Of a DNA stretch of 26,476 nt, positions 6,726 to 15,186 are shown piece after piece. Under the pieces are notes generated by a model. It did not search any database, was not told where the DNA came from, and saw only the letters and a list, made by a program, of their open reading frames with translations. Position numbers and translations under genes: made by a program. The DNA is taken from the NCBI GenBank assembly GCA_948735595.1, contig CAPXSA010000003.1:1-26476 (forward strand), given 5' to 3'. The stretch is from an uncultured Clostridia bacterium (GTDB lineage: Bacteria > Bacillota > Clostridia > TANB77 > CAG-508). The first letter of the stretch is position 1. Each line of letters begins with the position of its first letter.

Positions 6726-7960
6726 TGTATATGGAAAAAAATTTTAATGTGTTGATCCTAGGAAGTGATTTTAATGCATACTATATGGCAAGATGTTATC
6801 ACGAACTTTATCACGAGAAAGTAAATGTCATTTCTAAAAGAGCCATTGGCGTAGTTTCTTATAGCAGTATTGTTAATTTTAAAGAGGTACCTGATTTTGA
6901 AAATGCCGAAGTATTTGTAAATACTTTAAATGAATATGCTAAAAAGCAAAAAGAAAATCAAATTCTTTTAATTGGAACCAGTGACGAACTAGTAAGATTA
7001 ATCATTGAAAACCAAAACAAACTAGATGAAAAATTCGTTCATAACTATCCAAGTTTGGAAATTCTAAATCAAATTTTAGTAAAAGATACCTTTTATCAAA
7101 CTTTTCAAGGAAGTGAATTAGATGTTCCTAAAACTTATATCTATCCTTGTGGGCAAAATGAAAAACTAGATGAAGAAAAAATTGCAGAGTTGATGTACCC
7201 TCTCATCGTAAAACCTGGAAATAATATTGAATATCATAATCACAAATTTGAAGGAATGTTTAAAGTATTTAAAGTATATTCTCGTGAAGAACTTGGACAA
7301 GTAATTGAAAAAATAGAAAACTCTGGCTATAAAAGTAATTTAGTTATTCAAGAATTTATCCCCGGAGATGATTGTGCCCTATTTGACTGCGTTTTCTATT
7401 GTAGTAAGGACAAAAAAGTACAATTGATCACTTTTGCACAAATTGGTTTGCAAGAAAGAAATCCAGGTGGAATTGGAAATTGTACAGTTTTAGTAAATGG
7501 ATTTGATGAACATGGTTATAACGAAAAACTAGTGGAGCCATTAAAAGCGTTTATGGAACGAATGGGATATCAAGGATTTGCAGAGTTTGACTTAAAATAT
7601 GATTCTAGAACCCAAAGCTATAAAGTATTAGAAATTAACCCTAGACAAGCTAGATGTAGTTATTACTTAACTGCGGGAGGTCATAATTTAGTAGAGTATT
7701 TAATTGATGATTTAATTTACCATAAAGAAAAACCATATACTTTAATGAAGGACAAAGTAGCTTTAAGTTTTGTTCCAAAAAGTGTCATTAAAAAATATGT
7801 TACAAGCGAGGCTTTAAAAAATGAAGTTTTAGCTTTAGCAAAGCAGAAGAAGTTAGTAAATCCTTTAAAATATAAGGCTGACAAGAGTTTTAGAAGAAGA
7901 TTATATTTAATTGCTAAAGATTTCAATTACAAGAAAAAGTATAAAACTTTCAGTTGGTAA
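6725..7960 (+). CDS. ATP-grasp amino-acid ligase (D-aspartate-ligase-like)
   Basis: A 411-residue ATP-grasp protein. The N-terminal part is a Rossmann-like preATP domain starting VLILGSDFNAYY. The ATP-binding part shows IVKPGN (K163), the QEFIPGDD lid (209-216), FAEFD (286-290) and the metal-binding EINPR (303-307). Layout and motifs resemble Aslfm, the enterococcal ligase that adds D-Asp to the side-chain amine of Lys in the peptidoglycan precursor, and related carboxylate-amine ligases. The ATG at 6725 overlaps the racemase stop by one base and has AAAGGA four bases upstream; ATG 6731 is an alternative. The substrate is inferred from the neighbours only: a D-amino acid from the racemase would be the donor. 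The lack of an obvious Asp racemase means D-Asp itself is not certain. Confidence 0.75.
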   Translation: MYMEKNFNVLILGSDFNAYYMARCYHELYHEKVNVISKRAIGVVSYSSIVNFKEVPDFENAEVFVNTLNEYAKKQKENQILLIGTSDELVRLIIENQNKLDEKFVHNYPSLEILNQILVKDTFYQTFQGSELDVPKTYIYPCGQNEKLDEEKIAELMYPLIVKPGNNIEYHNHKFEGMFKVFKVYSREELGQVIEKIENSGYKSNLVIQEFIPGDDCALFDCVFYCSKDKKVQLITFAQIGLQERNPGGIGNCTVLVNGFDEHGYNEKLVEPLKAFMERMGYQGFAEFDLKYDSRTQSYKVLEINPRQARCSYYLTAGGHNLVEYLIDDLIYHKEKPYTLMKDKVALSFVPKSVIKKYVTSEALKNEVLALAKQKKLVNPLKYKADKSFRRRLYLIAKDFNYKKKYKTFSW

Positions 7961-8015
7961 TGATATCTTTATCACTAGTAAATAATTCAAATTATAAAAT
8001 ATTAGGAGATAAATT

Positions 8016-9536
8016 ATGAAAATATACACTCTAAAAGATTATATTGATATTTTAAATAAAGAAAATTTAATAGACGCAATTCTAGTAAAAGATTTAAACC
8101 TTTCTACTCCTATTTCTCAAATTGCTCACAACTCTAAAAATGTAACAGAAAACACTTTATATATTTGCAAAGGAATTAAATACAAACCCGAATATTTGCT
8201 TGAGGCTCTTCAAAATGGCGCAATAATATATGTGGCAGAAAAAGAGAATGTCTCACAACCTGATTTTCCTCATATTGTGGTAAAAGATATTAGGAAGTCC
8301 TTAGCTGCTATCTCTACCCTATTTTATGACTTCCCTGCTACTAAATTAAATATGATTGGATTAACTGGTACAAAAGGAAAATCTACTACTGCCTATTATA
8401 TTAAAAGTATTTTGGATAGTTATATGAAATCTCAAAACTTGCCTAATACAGCAATTGTCTCATCTATCGATACCTATGATGGCAAGACTTGTAAAGAATC
8501 GTTAATTACTAGTCCTGAATCTATTGATTTACAAGAACATATTGCAAATGCAGTGGATTGCAACATTCAAAATCTAGTCATGGAAGTTAGTAGCCAAGCA
8601 TTAAAACTAGATAGAGTTCATGATGTAATCTACAAAGTAGGAGTATTTATGAATATCTCTGAGGACCATATCAGTACCATAGAACACCCTGACTTTGAAG
8701 ATTATTTTGCTTCTAAACTTAAATTTTTCAAGCAAGTAGAAACTGCTTGTGTAAATTTAGATAGTGACTATGTAGATAGAATTTTGGAGGAAGCCCATGT
8801 CTCAAAAAAAGTCATTACTTTTAGCACCAAAAATCCAAAAGCAGATGTATATGCTTATGACATTCAAAAACCAACTCATACCTCTATTAGCTTTCAAGTG
8901 AAAACTCCTGAGTGGGAAGATGAAATCTTACTTACGATGCCTGGACTATTTAACGTAGAAAACGCTTTAGCTGCCATTTGTGTGGCAATTACTTTGAATA
9001 TTCCTTATAAAAATATCTATGAAGGATTAAAAATTGCCAAAGCAAGTGGTAGAATGGAATCACATATGAGCAAAGATGGTAGTATTATTGTTATTGTAGA
9101 TTATGCACACAATAAGCTAAGTTTTGAAAAATTATATGAGTCTACCAAACAGGAATATCCTAACAAAAAGATTATTACTGTATTTGGTTGCCCCGGTGGT
9201 AAGGCTTTTCTTCGTAGAAAGGATTTAGGTCGTTTATCTGGTAAAAATTCAGCTATCACTTATTTAACTGCTGAAGATCCAGGACCTGAAGAAGCCTGTG
9301 ATATTAGCAAGGAAATTGCAACTTATGTTGCAGAAGAACATGGTGAATACAGAATTATAGATGACCGTGGAGAAGCAATTAAACAAGCGATTTTAGAAAA
9401 TCCTAATAGTGTTGTTTTGATTACTGGTAAAGGTAATGAAACTCGTCAAAAAATTGGTACACAGTATGTTCCTTGTTTAACTGATACGCAGTATGCACAA
9501 GAGGCTCTAAAGGAGTATGATAAGAATTGTAATTAA
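8016..9536 (+). CDS. MurE-like Mur ligase without the DAP motif
   Basis: A 506-residue three-domain Mur ligase. The central ATPase has GTKGKST (118-124), TSPES (165-169), the MEVSSQAL block (189-196) and the carbamylated lysine expected at K234. The C-terminal domain has VDYAHNK (361-367) and GCPGGKAFLRRKD (391-403). Where meso-DAP-adding MurE enzymes carry DNPR, this protein has TAEDPGPE (418-425), so the arginine that reads DAP is missing. It may add Lys, Orn or another residue to UDP-MurNAc-L-Ala-D-Glu, or work on another peptide precursor. It follows the ATP-grasp gene by 55 bases with AGGAGA upstream and is most likely in the same operon. Whether a second, canonical murE exists elsewhere is unknown, so the symbol murE is not assigned firmly. 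Confidence 0.82.
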   Translation: MKIYTLKDYIDILNKENLIDAILVKDLNLSTPISQIAHNSKNVTENTLYICKGIKYKPEYLLEALQNGAIIYVAEKENVSQPDFPHIVVKDIRKSLAAISTLFYDFPATKLNMIGLTGTKGKSTTAYYIKSILDSYMKSQNLPNTAIVSSIDTYDGKTCKESLITSPESIDLQEHIANAVDCNIQNLVMEVSSQALKLDRVHDVIYKVGVFMNISEDHISTIEHPDFEDYFASKLKFFKQVETACVNLDSDYVDRILEEAHVSKKVITFSTKNPKADVYAYDIQKPTHTSISFQVKTPEWEDEILLTMPGLFNVENALAAICVAITLNIPYKNIYEGLKIAKASGRMESHMSKDGSIIVIVDYAHNKLSFEKLYESTKQEYPNKKIITVFGCPGGKAFLRRKDLGRLSGKNSAITYLTAEDPGPEEACDISKEIATYVAEEHGEYRIIDDRGEAIKQAILENPNSVVLITGKGNETRQKIGTQYVPCLTDTQYAQEALKEYDKNCN

Positions 9537-9540
9537 ATGG

Positions 9541-9569
9541 TTGACATTTATTTTAAAAGGTAGTATACT
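9541..9569 (+). promoter_or_regulatory. Near-consensus promoter right after the Mur ligase stop
   Basis: TTGACA (9541-9546), a 17-base spacer and TATACT (9564-9569): eleven of twelve consensus bases. It starts four bases after the Mur ligase stop codon, and no coding frame follows it. Confidence 0.7.
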
Positions 9570-9575
9570 AAAGTT

Positions 9576-9648
9576 AGATTAAATCAAATGAATTGGTCAT
9601 AGATATTCTAAAAGTCAAATGAGTGATAGCATTTGACTTTTTCTTTTT
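9576..9648 (+). ncRNA. Candidate small RNA of about 73 nt
   Basis: The near-consensus promoter would start a transcript near 9576, which ends at the strong terminator 9610-9648. The 34 bases before the terminator are A/U-rich and contain only a 4-codon frame (ATG 9588, stop TAG), so it is not a peptide gene. The unit is self-contained: promoter, short single-stranded body, terminator. This fits a trans-acting regulatory RNA, or an antisense regulator with the facing micro-gene at 9680-9760. No known RNA family is recognised. Confidence 0.5.
9610..9648 (+). terminator. Strong intrinsic terminator
   Basis: A 12-bp perfect stem AAAAGTCAAATG/CATTTGACTTTT (9610-9621 and 9630-9641), an 8-base loop, then TCTTTTT. 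It ends the candidate RNA and any readthrough from the Mur ligase operon. Confidence 0.85.
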
Positions 9649-9663
9649 GTAAATTTATACATA

Positions 9664-9708
9664 AAAAAAGACAATGTAACTATAGTGATAGTAACGTTAC
9701 ATTATCTT
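9664..9708 (-). terminator. Terminator of the 26-residue micro-gene
   Basis: As minus-strand RNA, GATAATGTAAC (9706-9696) pairs with GTTACATTGTC (9680-9670), 11 pairs including one G-U, followed by seven U (9669-9663). The 5' arm is inside the last codons of the micro-gene. Confidence 0.7.
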
Positions 9709-9760
9709 CTTTATGTAATAGTAATTCAACCAAACGCCATATCAAATCCGAACTAGTCAT
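9680..9760 (-). CDS. 26-residue micro-protein
   Basis: A short frame with all the parts of a real gene: promoter TTGAAA-17-TATAAT at 9837-9809, an AAAGGAGG ribosome site seven bases before ATG 9758-9760, and a U-tailed terminator that starts within its final codons. The peptide begins MTSSDLIWRLVELLL, which can form an amphipathic or membrane-associated helix, and ends in a polar HKEDN segment and a Leu-rich tail. A 6-bp hairpin (9786-9791 with 9796-9801) lies in the leader. It is downstream of smc on the same strand but has its own promoter. No family is recognised. Small toxins and membrane regulatory peptides have this size, but nothing proves either. Confidence 0.55.
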   Translation of the reverse strand: MTSSDLIWRLVELLLHKEDNVTLLSL

Positions 9761-9808
9761 ATCTATTCCTCCTTTCTCAAAGATTTCCTTTAAGAAAAGG
9801 ATATATCC

Positions 9809-9837
9809 ATTATATGGCATTTACCTATATGTTTCAA
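9809..9837 (-). promoter_or_regulatory. Promoter of the micro-gene
   Basis: On the minus strand TTGAAA (9837-9832), a 17-base spacer and TATAAT (9814-9809): eleven of twelve consensus bases. The predicted start near 9802 gives a 40-base leader. Confidence 0.65.
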
Positions 9838-9893
9838 TATTTTCTACACATTCTCGACAAAATCCGACAATTGAAGTTTGCATCTTTTATCAG

Positions 9894-12800
9894 TTATTTC
9901 AACTTAAGCGATAGTAACTTACTAATTCCATTTTCCTCCATAGTAACACCATAAACTGTATCTGCTGCCTCCATAGTACCCTTTCTATGCGTAATTACTA
10001 AGAATTGTGTTTCCTTGCAGAATTTCTTTAAATATTCTGCAAAACGATATACATTAACATCATCTAAAGCCGCTTCAATTTCATCTAAAATACAAAATGG
10101 CGCTGGGGTCATTTTTAAAATAGCAAATAGCAATGCAATTGCAGTGAAAGCTTTTTCTCCACCTGATAGTAGCATCATATTTTGTAGTTTCTTACCAGTT
10201 GGTTGTACACGAATATCAATACCACATTCTAAGATATTGTTTTCGTCCTCTAAAATTAACTCTGCCTTTCCACCACCAAACAACTCCACAAATACCTCAT
10301 TAAAGTTTTTGCTGATAATAGCAAATTTCTCTTTAAATTGTTGTTGCATCGTTTCTGTCATGTCATTAATAATTCCTCTTAATTTTGTGGCAGTATTTTC
10401 TAAATCTAAACGTTGCTCAGACATAAAATCATATCTTTCCTTCGTCTTTTTATACTCTTCAATTGAATCAATATTAATACTTCCTAAGTCTTTGATTTTG
10501 TTTCTCAAGCTATTAACTTGTTTTTGTGCAGTTGCCACATTATTTGGCTTTGGATACTCCTCTGTGTTGTTAGGTGTTAGTTCATATTCTTCCCATAATT
10601 GTTCAGTCACTTGCTGTAAATCTTGTTCTACTTTTGTCTTTTTTACATCTAGTTTCACAATTTGTTCTTTTAAACCTTCTAACACGCTAAACTGGCTTGT
10701 AATATCATTTTCTGTTTGTGTCATCTTTTCATTTTTCTGAGTTCTTTCTTGTTTTAGTTCTTCTACTTTGTTTGAACTATTGCTAACCTCTAACTTAATT
10801 TGCTCAATTTGTGTTTCTAAGTTTTGAATAGCTACTTCTAATTCTTGATTGTCCTTTTTGTTTTCTTCTATAGTAGCTTGTTTAGACTCCATACTCTTTT
10901 TCTGATTTTCAACATCCTGCTCAATTCTAGCAACCATCTCGTCAATAGAATTTTCACTTTCATCAAAAGAACTAACAGAAATCTTTAAATTCGTAATATC
11001 CAAATTCAAGTCATCAATATATTTTTGATTATCTTTGTTATTTATTGCAAATTGCTCAATAACCGTATTTAGTTCTTCCATTTCTTTGACAATAGAAACA
11101 TTTTCTTGCTCTTTTGCTTCTTTTTGCTTTCTATTTTCTGCTTTTTGTTCTTCTATTGTTACTTCTTCTTGTTTTAATTTATCACGTCTTTCTTCTAAAC
11201 GGTTAATGTTTTCCTCGATTGCTACCATTTTTTGCTTTTCAGTAGCATATACAATCTCAATTTCTTGTAATTCTCTTTCTAATCTAGCCGTTTCTTCAAT
11301 TAAATCACCAATAGAATCAGCATATTCTTCCTGTTCTTTTTTCTTGTCTGCAATCTGCTTTTCTATTTTCTTTAACTCTTTTTCAAGTTCTTCAATCTCT
11401 CTACTTCTACCTAAAATGTTGACACTTTTTGTCTGAACACTACCACCTGAAATAGAACCAGTAGAACTGATAATATCTCCTTGTAATGTCACAATTCTAA
11501 AAGAGTATTTATCTTTTTTCGCTAGGTTAATCGCTGTGTCCATGTCTTTCACAACTACTGTTCTTCCTAGCAAATTTAGTACAATTTGTTCATACTTTTT
11601 ATTGCATTTTACTAAATCAGAAGCAATGCCAATGACACCTTCCATTTTAGTTAACTTGTCCAGTTTTCTACCTTGTACAGAAGAAATCGGTAAAAATGAT
11701 GCTCTACCTAGACTATTCTTTCTTAAATGCTCAATTAACTTTTTCGCATCTTGTTCTGTTTCAGTAACCACATTTTGTAAAGCTTGTCCTAAGCACATTT
11801 CAATAGCAAGTTCATATTCTTTGTCTACTGATACTAAGTTAGCTAAAACTCCATGAACTCCTTTGTTTAAGCTACTATCTTTTTCACAATGGAATAATAG
11901 AGATTTGACAGTTCTGTTGTATCCCTCTTTTTCCTTTTCTGTTTCCACTAAAAATTGATGTCTAGCTTGTTTCATTCTCTGGTTGTATTCTAGCTTGCTA
12001 ACTTCTTCTTCAAACTGCTTTACCTTTTGCATACTCTCATTTTTAACTGTTTGCTTTTTCTCTAAATTGGCCGCTGCTACATTTCTTTTAGACTCAATTT
12101 CATAAAATCCTTTGGAAAGTTCTTGCTTTTCCATTCTTGTGCTATCCAATTCTGAAATCGTAGCACTAATCTCATTTTGCACTTGTTTTTTACGTTTTTC
12201 TAAGTTTTCAAAATTAACCTCTAAAGTATTTACTTCACTTGCCAACTCATATTTTTTATCTGTGTATTGCTCAACTGCTTGTTTCTTTCCTTCGATTTCT
12301 AGCTCTTTATCTGATAACTTCTTCGTTAGCTCTAGTAGCTCTGCTTCTTTTTCGGCTAATTCTTTTTCAAACTTTTCCTTATTAGAACCTAAACTTGTTT
12401 TCTTTTCTAATTTTTGCTTTTGTTCTTCTTGCAATTCTGAAATTCTTGCTTTTACTTCTTCTATTTCCTCAACTAATCTTTCTTGATTATTGCTATTATT
12501 TTGAATTCTCTCTTTGTGAATTCCTATTTCTGAATTGATTTTTTCAATTTTATTACTACTTTCAAATCCTAAATTTTGCATTTCTTCAATTTGTCTAGTG
12601 ATATCATCAATAGCTTGTCTTAATTCCTCTTTACTTGCTTGCAAAGTTTCCATCTTGGTATCTTCTAGCTCTTTTTGAGAAACTAAAATGTCATAGTCTT
12701 TTACAATTTGTTCTAGCTTTTCTTTGTAAGTAGCAATATTATATACAAAAAGGCCTACTTCAATAGACTTTAGTTCTTCTCTTAAATCCAAAAATTGCTT

Positions 12801-13436
12801 TGCTTTATCAGCTTGCATTTTAAGTGGTTCAATAGTCGCTTCTACTTCTGATAAAATGTCATTAATACGAAGTAAGTTTAATTTTGTTTGTTCTAACTTC
12901 TTTTCAGACTCTGCTTTTCTTGTTCTATATTTTACAATTCCTGCTGCTTCTTCAAAAATATGTCTTCTATCTTCTGATTTATTACTTAAAATCTCATCAA
13001 TTTTACCTTGTCCAATGATACTATATCCATCTTTTCCAATTCCAGTATCCATGAACAATTCCAAAATGTCTTTCAAACGGCAAGGTGTTTTGTTAATAAA
13101 ATACCCTGTTTCTCCGCTACGATAAATTTTTCTGGTCACGGTTACTTCCGTATATTCTACTGGTAGTTTGCTATCTGAGTTATCAATGACAATAGAAACT
13201 TCTGCGAAACCTAGTGATTTTCTAGCTTGTGTTCCCGCAAAAATAATATCCTCAGATTTTGCACCTCTTAAGGATTTCATACTTTGCTCACCAAGTACCC
13301 AACGAATTGCATCTGAAATGTTACTTTTCCCCGAGCCATTGGGACCAATTACAGAAGTGATACCTGGTTTAAATTCTAATACTGTTTTATCTGCAAAGGA
13401 TTTAAAACCTTGCAATTCCATTCTTTTTAAATACAA
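9894..13436 (-). CDS. smc: Chromosome segregation protein SMC
   Basis: The structural maintenance of chromosomes ATPase, about 1180 residues, which with ScpA and ScpB loads on DNA and organises the chromosome. The N-terminal head has Walker A GPNGSGKSN (about 31-39) followed by RWVLGEQS. Two long Glu/Lys/Gln-rich coiled coils flank a hinge at about 510-680 (GVHGVLANLV to SISGGSV). The C-terminal head has the ABC signature LSGGEKAFTAIALL and Walker B FCILDEIEAALDD. The start is taken as TTG 13436, giving MYLKRMELQGFKSF, which matches the family's usual beginning and places AGGTG six bases upstream. The alternative GTG 13445 lacks a ribosome site. It has its own promoter and is not beside scpA/B or ftsY here. 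Confidence 0.95.
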   Translation of the reverse strand: MYLKRMELQGFKSFADKTVLEFKPGITSVIGPNGSGKSNISDAIRWVLGEQSMKSLRGAKSEDIIFAGTQARKSLGFAEVSIVIDNSDSKLPVEYTEVTVTRKIYRSGETGYFINKTPCRLKDILELFMDTGIGKDGYSIIGQGKIDEILSNKSEDRRHIFEEAAGIVKYRTRKAESEKKLEQTKLNLLRINDILSEVEATIEPLKMQADKAKQFLDLREELKSIEVGLFVYNIATYKEKLEQIVKDYDILVSQKELEDTKMETLQASKEELRQAIDDITRQIEEMQNLGFESSNKIEKINSEIGIHKERIQNNSNNQERLVEEIEEVKARISELQEEQKQKLEKKTSLGSNKEKFEKELAEKEAELLELTKKLSDKELEIEGKKQAVEQYTDKKYELASEVNTLEVNFENLEKRKKQVQNEISATISELDSTRMEKQELSKGFYEIESKRNVAAANLEKKQTVKNESMQKVKQFEEEVSKLEYNQRMKQARHQFLVETEKEKEGYNRTVKSLLFHCEKDSSLNKGVHGVLANLVSVDKEYELAIEMCLGQALQNVVTETEQDAKKLIEHLRKNSLGRASFLPISSVQGRKLDKLTKMEGVIGIASDLVKCNKKYEQIVLNLLGRTVVVKDMDTAINLAKKDKYSFRIVTLQGDIISSTGSISGGSVQTKSVNILGRSREIEELEKELKKIEKQIADKKKEQEEYADSIGDLIEETARLERELQEIEIVYATEKQKMVAIEENINRLEERRDKLKQEEVTIEEQKAENRKQKEAKEQENVSIVKEMEELNTVIEQFAINNKDNQKYIDDLNLDITNLKISVSSFDESENSIDEMVARIEQDVENQKKSMESKQATIEENKKDNQELEVAIQNLETQIEQIKLEVSNSSNKVEELKQERTQKNEKMTQTENDITSQFSVLEGLKEQIVKLDVKKTKVEQDLQQVTEQLWEEYELTPNNTEEYPKPNNVATAQKQVNSLRNKIKDLGSINIDSIEEYKKTKERYDFMSEQRLDLENTATKLRGIINDMTETMQQQFKEKFAIISKNFNEVFVELFGGGKAELILEDENNILECGIDIRVQPTGKKLQNMMLLSGGEKAFTAIALLFAILKMTPAPFCILDEIEAALDDVNVYRFAEYLKKFCKETQFLVITHRKGTMEAADTVYGVTMEENGISKLLSLKLK

Positions 13437-13469
13437 CTTTTTCACCTAAATTCTTATAAATTCGAGTTA

Positions 13470-13498
13470 ATTATACTGGATTTTACTAAAATTTGCAA
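13470..13498 (-). promoter_or_regulatory. Promoter of smc
   Basis: On the minus strand TTGCAA (13498-13493), a 17-base spacer, TATAAT (13475-13470). It lies between the palindromic element 13511-13682 and the smc start. Confidence 0.65.
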
Positions 13499-13510
13499 GA
13501 ATATTGAAAA

Positions 13511-13682
13511 TTAAATAAAAAGCATATTATTTTGTAGTGACAAGTGGAGTGTGACTAGCACGACCCCAACTGCAACAAAATACACCCTATAAGTAGATTT
13601 TGAAAAATAATAAAATTTTTCAAAAGATACATATAGGATGTTTGAAGTTGCATAACGAAAAAATAATATGCTCTTTATTTAA
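13511..13682. repeat. Palindromic intergenic element A (172 bp, 23-bp terminal arms)
   Basis: Bases 13511-13533 and 13660-13682 are inverted copies, 22 of 23 matching, each ending in TTAA. Inside are three nested pairings: TGCAAC/GTTGCA (13571-13576, 13647-13652), CCTATA/TATAGG (13586-13591, 13632-13637) and a perfect 11-bp hairpin TTTTGAAAAAT/ATTTTTCAAAA (13598-13608, 13615-13625). The left inner part (13540-13575) is notably more G+C-rich than its surroundings. The right arm contains the stop codon of the amidohydrolase. It could be a MITE-like insertion, a large terminator or a structured RNA. No coding frame is credible in it. Confidence 0.7.
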
Positions 13683-14974
13683 TTGCTTATTCTTGTTGCA
13701 ATTTCTTTACATTTCTCAATTACTTCTTGTACATTACCAATTTTCATCTGCCTATTTTCCATGAGCACCTCACCTTTTACAATCGTTGTCTGTACATTTC
13801 TACCACTGGTATTGTATACTAAGTTAGCTATTTCATTAAGGTTTGGCAACATGGTAATATTATCTAAACTTTCTTCTACATTTACCAAAATTAAATCTGC
13901 ATCTTTTCCTACTTCTATACTACCTACTTTTTCCTCTAAGCCTAATAATATAGCTCCATTGATAGTTACCATATGGAGTACATCTTTAGCAGTAATTCTT
14001 CCCTCATTTTCGTGAATACCACCTTGAATTAAACAAGCTACTCTCATGGCTTCAAACATATCCAAATTACTTCCCGAACCTTGTCCATCTGTTCCTATAG
14101 CTACATTAATTCCCTCTTGCAAATATTTGGTAGTATCAGCAATTGTGCAACCTAATCTTAAATTTGAAATTGGATTATGAGCAATTCCACAGTCCATTGT
14201 TTTTAATATCTTAATATCTTCATCATCTAAATGTACTCCATGTGCTAAGATGGTATGAATACCATTAAAGTATTGCTTTAATACTTCTATCGCTTTCTTT
14301 CCGTGTTGCTTTTGAATGTCTTGAATTTCGTCAACACTCTCTAAAAAATGCACATGGATTGGCAAATGATATTCTCTTGCTAAATCTGCTGTAGCTTGTA
14401 AGCATTCATCTGAGCATGTGTATAAACTATGTGGTGCAACAGAATAGGTAATTAAATCATTCGTTCTATCTCTAGACTCATAAAACTCTCTAAATTCTTT
14501 TATTCTTTGTTCAAAGCTACCATCTGCATCCATAATTGTTCTAGTGATAACCGCTCTTACCTTGCAATCTTCCGCTGCTTTTCTAATTTCCTCTGACATA
14601 AAATATTGATCATTAATGGTTGTAGTTCCAGTTGAAATCATTTCATAATAGGACAACATACTAGCCCAATAAACATCTTCCTTAGTTAGTTTATCTTCCC
14701 TTGGCCAAATCTTTTCATTTAGCCATTCATATAATTTACAACCTTCTGTTGTTTCTCTAAAAATGCTCATTGGAATATGTGCGTGTGTATTAATAAGACC
14801 GGGCATAACAATATGTTCCTTCGCATCTATTATTTTTACCTTTTCTCTTTCTTCTATTTTCTCTTCTATTTGAACTATCTTACCATTTTTCACTAAGATA
14901 TCTTTCTTCTCAATCTTAACATCATTATCTTCAAATAGTAATACTTTTCCATTTTTTATTAGTAAATCTTGCAT
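13679..14974 (-). CDS. Amidohydrolase, MtaD-like adenosine-type deaminase
   Basis: A 431-residue metal-dependent deaminase of the ATZ/TRZ/MtaD branch, which removes the amino group from 5'-methylthioadenosine, S-adenosylhomocysteine or related purines in the cytoplasm. An N-terminal beta-sandwich leads to GLINTHAHIPMS (metal ligands H64, H66), IHVHFLES (H209, with E212), LAHGVHLD (H245) and IGTDGQGSGSNLDMFEAM (D296). These are the residues expected for an active mononuclear metal centre. The usual GTDGAASNNNLDM is changed to GTDGQGSGSNLDM, so the exact substrate is not certain. It has a promoter (15039-15011) and a GGAG nine bases before ATG. A 6-codon frame (ATG 14999) lies in its leader and may be meaningless. 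It forms a single-gene unit ending in palindromic element A. Confidence 0.85.
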   Translation of the reverse strand: MQDLLIKNGKVLLFEDNDVKIEKKDILVKNGKIVQIEEKIEEREKVKIIDAKEHIVMPGLINTHAHIPMSIFRETTEGCKLYEWLNEKIWPREDKLTKEDVYWASMLSYYEMISTGTTTINDQYFMSEEIRKAAEDCKVRAVITRTIMDADGSFEQRIKEFREFYESRDRTNDLITYSVAPHSLYTCSDECLQATADLAREYHLPIHVHFLESVDEIQDIQKQHGKKAIEVLKQYFNGIHTILAHGVHLDDEDIKILKTMDCGIAHNPISNLRLGCTIADTTKYLQEGINVAIGTDGQGSGSNLDMFEAMRVACLIQGGIHENEGRITAKDVLHMVTINGAILLGLEEKVGSIEVGKDADLILVNVEESLDNITMLPNLNEIANLVYNTSGRNVQTTIVKGEVLMENRQMKIGNVQEVIEKCKEIATRISN

Positions 14975-15010
14975 CTTTTATACTCCATCTTTTCTCATTG
15001 TTATACCCTC

Positions 15011-15039
15011 ATTATATTGAATTTTCTAACATTTTTCAA
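15011..15039 (-). promoter_or_regulatory. Promoter of the amidohydrolase gene
   Basis: On the minus strand TTGAAA (15039-15034), a 17-base spacer and a perfect TATAAT (15016-15011). Confidence 0.65.
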
Positions 15040-15048
15040 GTAAAATAA

Positions 15049-15186
15049 TTATTCTTCTAAATATTCCCTTAATAGCCTTTCTATTTCATCAACTACTTTT
15101 TCAGTTTCTTCTCTTGGCTTTCCTTCTTTTAGCATTTTGTCTAGTTCTTCAATTAATTCGTCAATTTTCTTCTTTTTATCTTCCAT
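15049..15186 (-). CDS. 45-residue acidic helical protein
   Basis: A 45-residue frame starting MEDKKKKIDELIEELDKML, with a KPREE turn in the middle and a second helix ending ERLLREYLEE. The heptad-like spacing of Leu/Ile with Glu/Lys looks like a real two-helix hairpin protein rather than random sequence. The shape recalls Spo0E-like small proteins, but their SQELD motif is absent, so no function is assigned. A strong AGGAGAGGAGG lies about 30 bases before the ATG and is separated from it by GCCTT/AAGGC, a small hairpin that could bring them together. The nearer AAAGGCGA is weak. Between this gene and the next Xre gene (15187-15418) there is a terminator, a CTCTAG/CTAGAG hairpin (15260-15284) and no clear promoter. 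Confidence 0.5.
   Translation of the reverse strand: MEDKKKKIDELIEELDKMLKEGKPREETEKVVDEIERLLREYLEE

Noticed and set aside
10015..13449. Several plus-strand open frames of 89-241 codons opposite smc
   Set aside because: They are Ser/Phe/Cys-rich mirror translations of the Lys/Glu-rich coiled-coil gene and have no ribosome sites; the SMC motifs on the other strand are decisive.
15049..15186. Calling the 45-residue protein a Spo0E-like phosphatase
   Set aside because: Size and two-helix shape fit, but the SQELD signature is absent.
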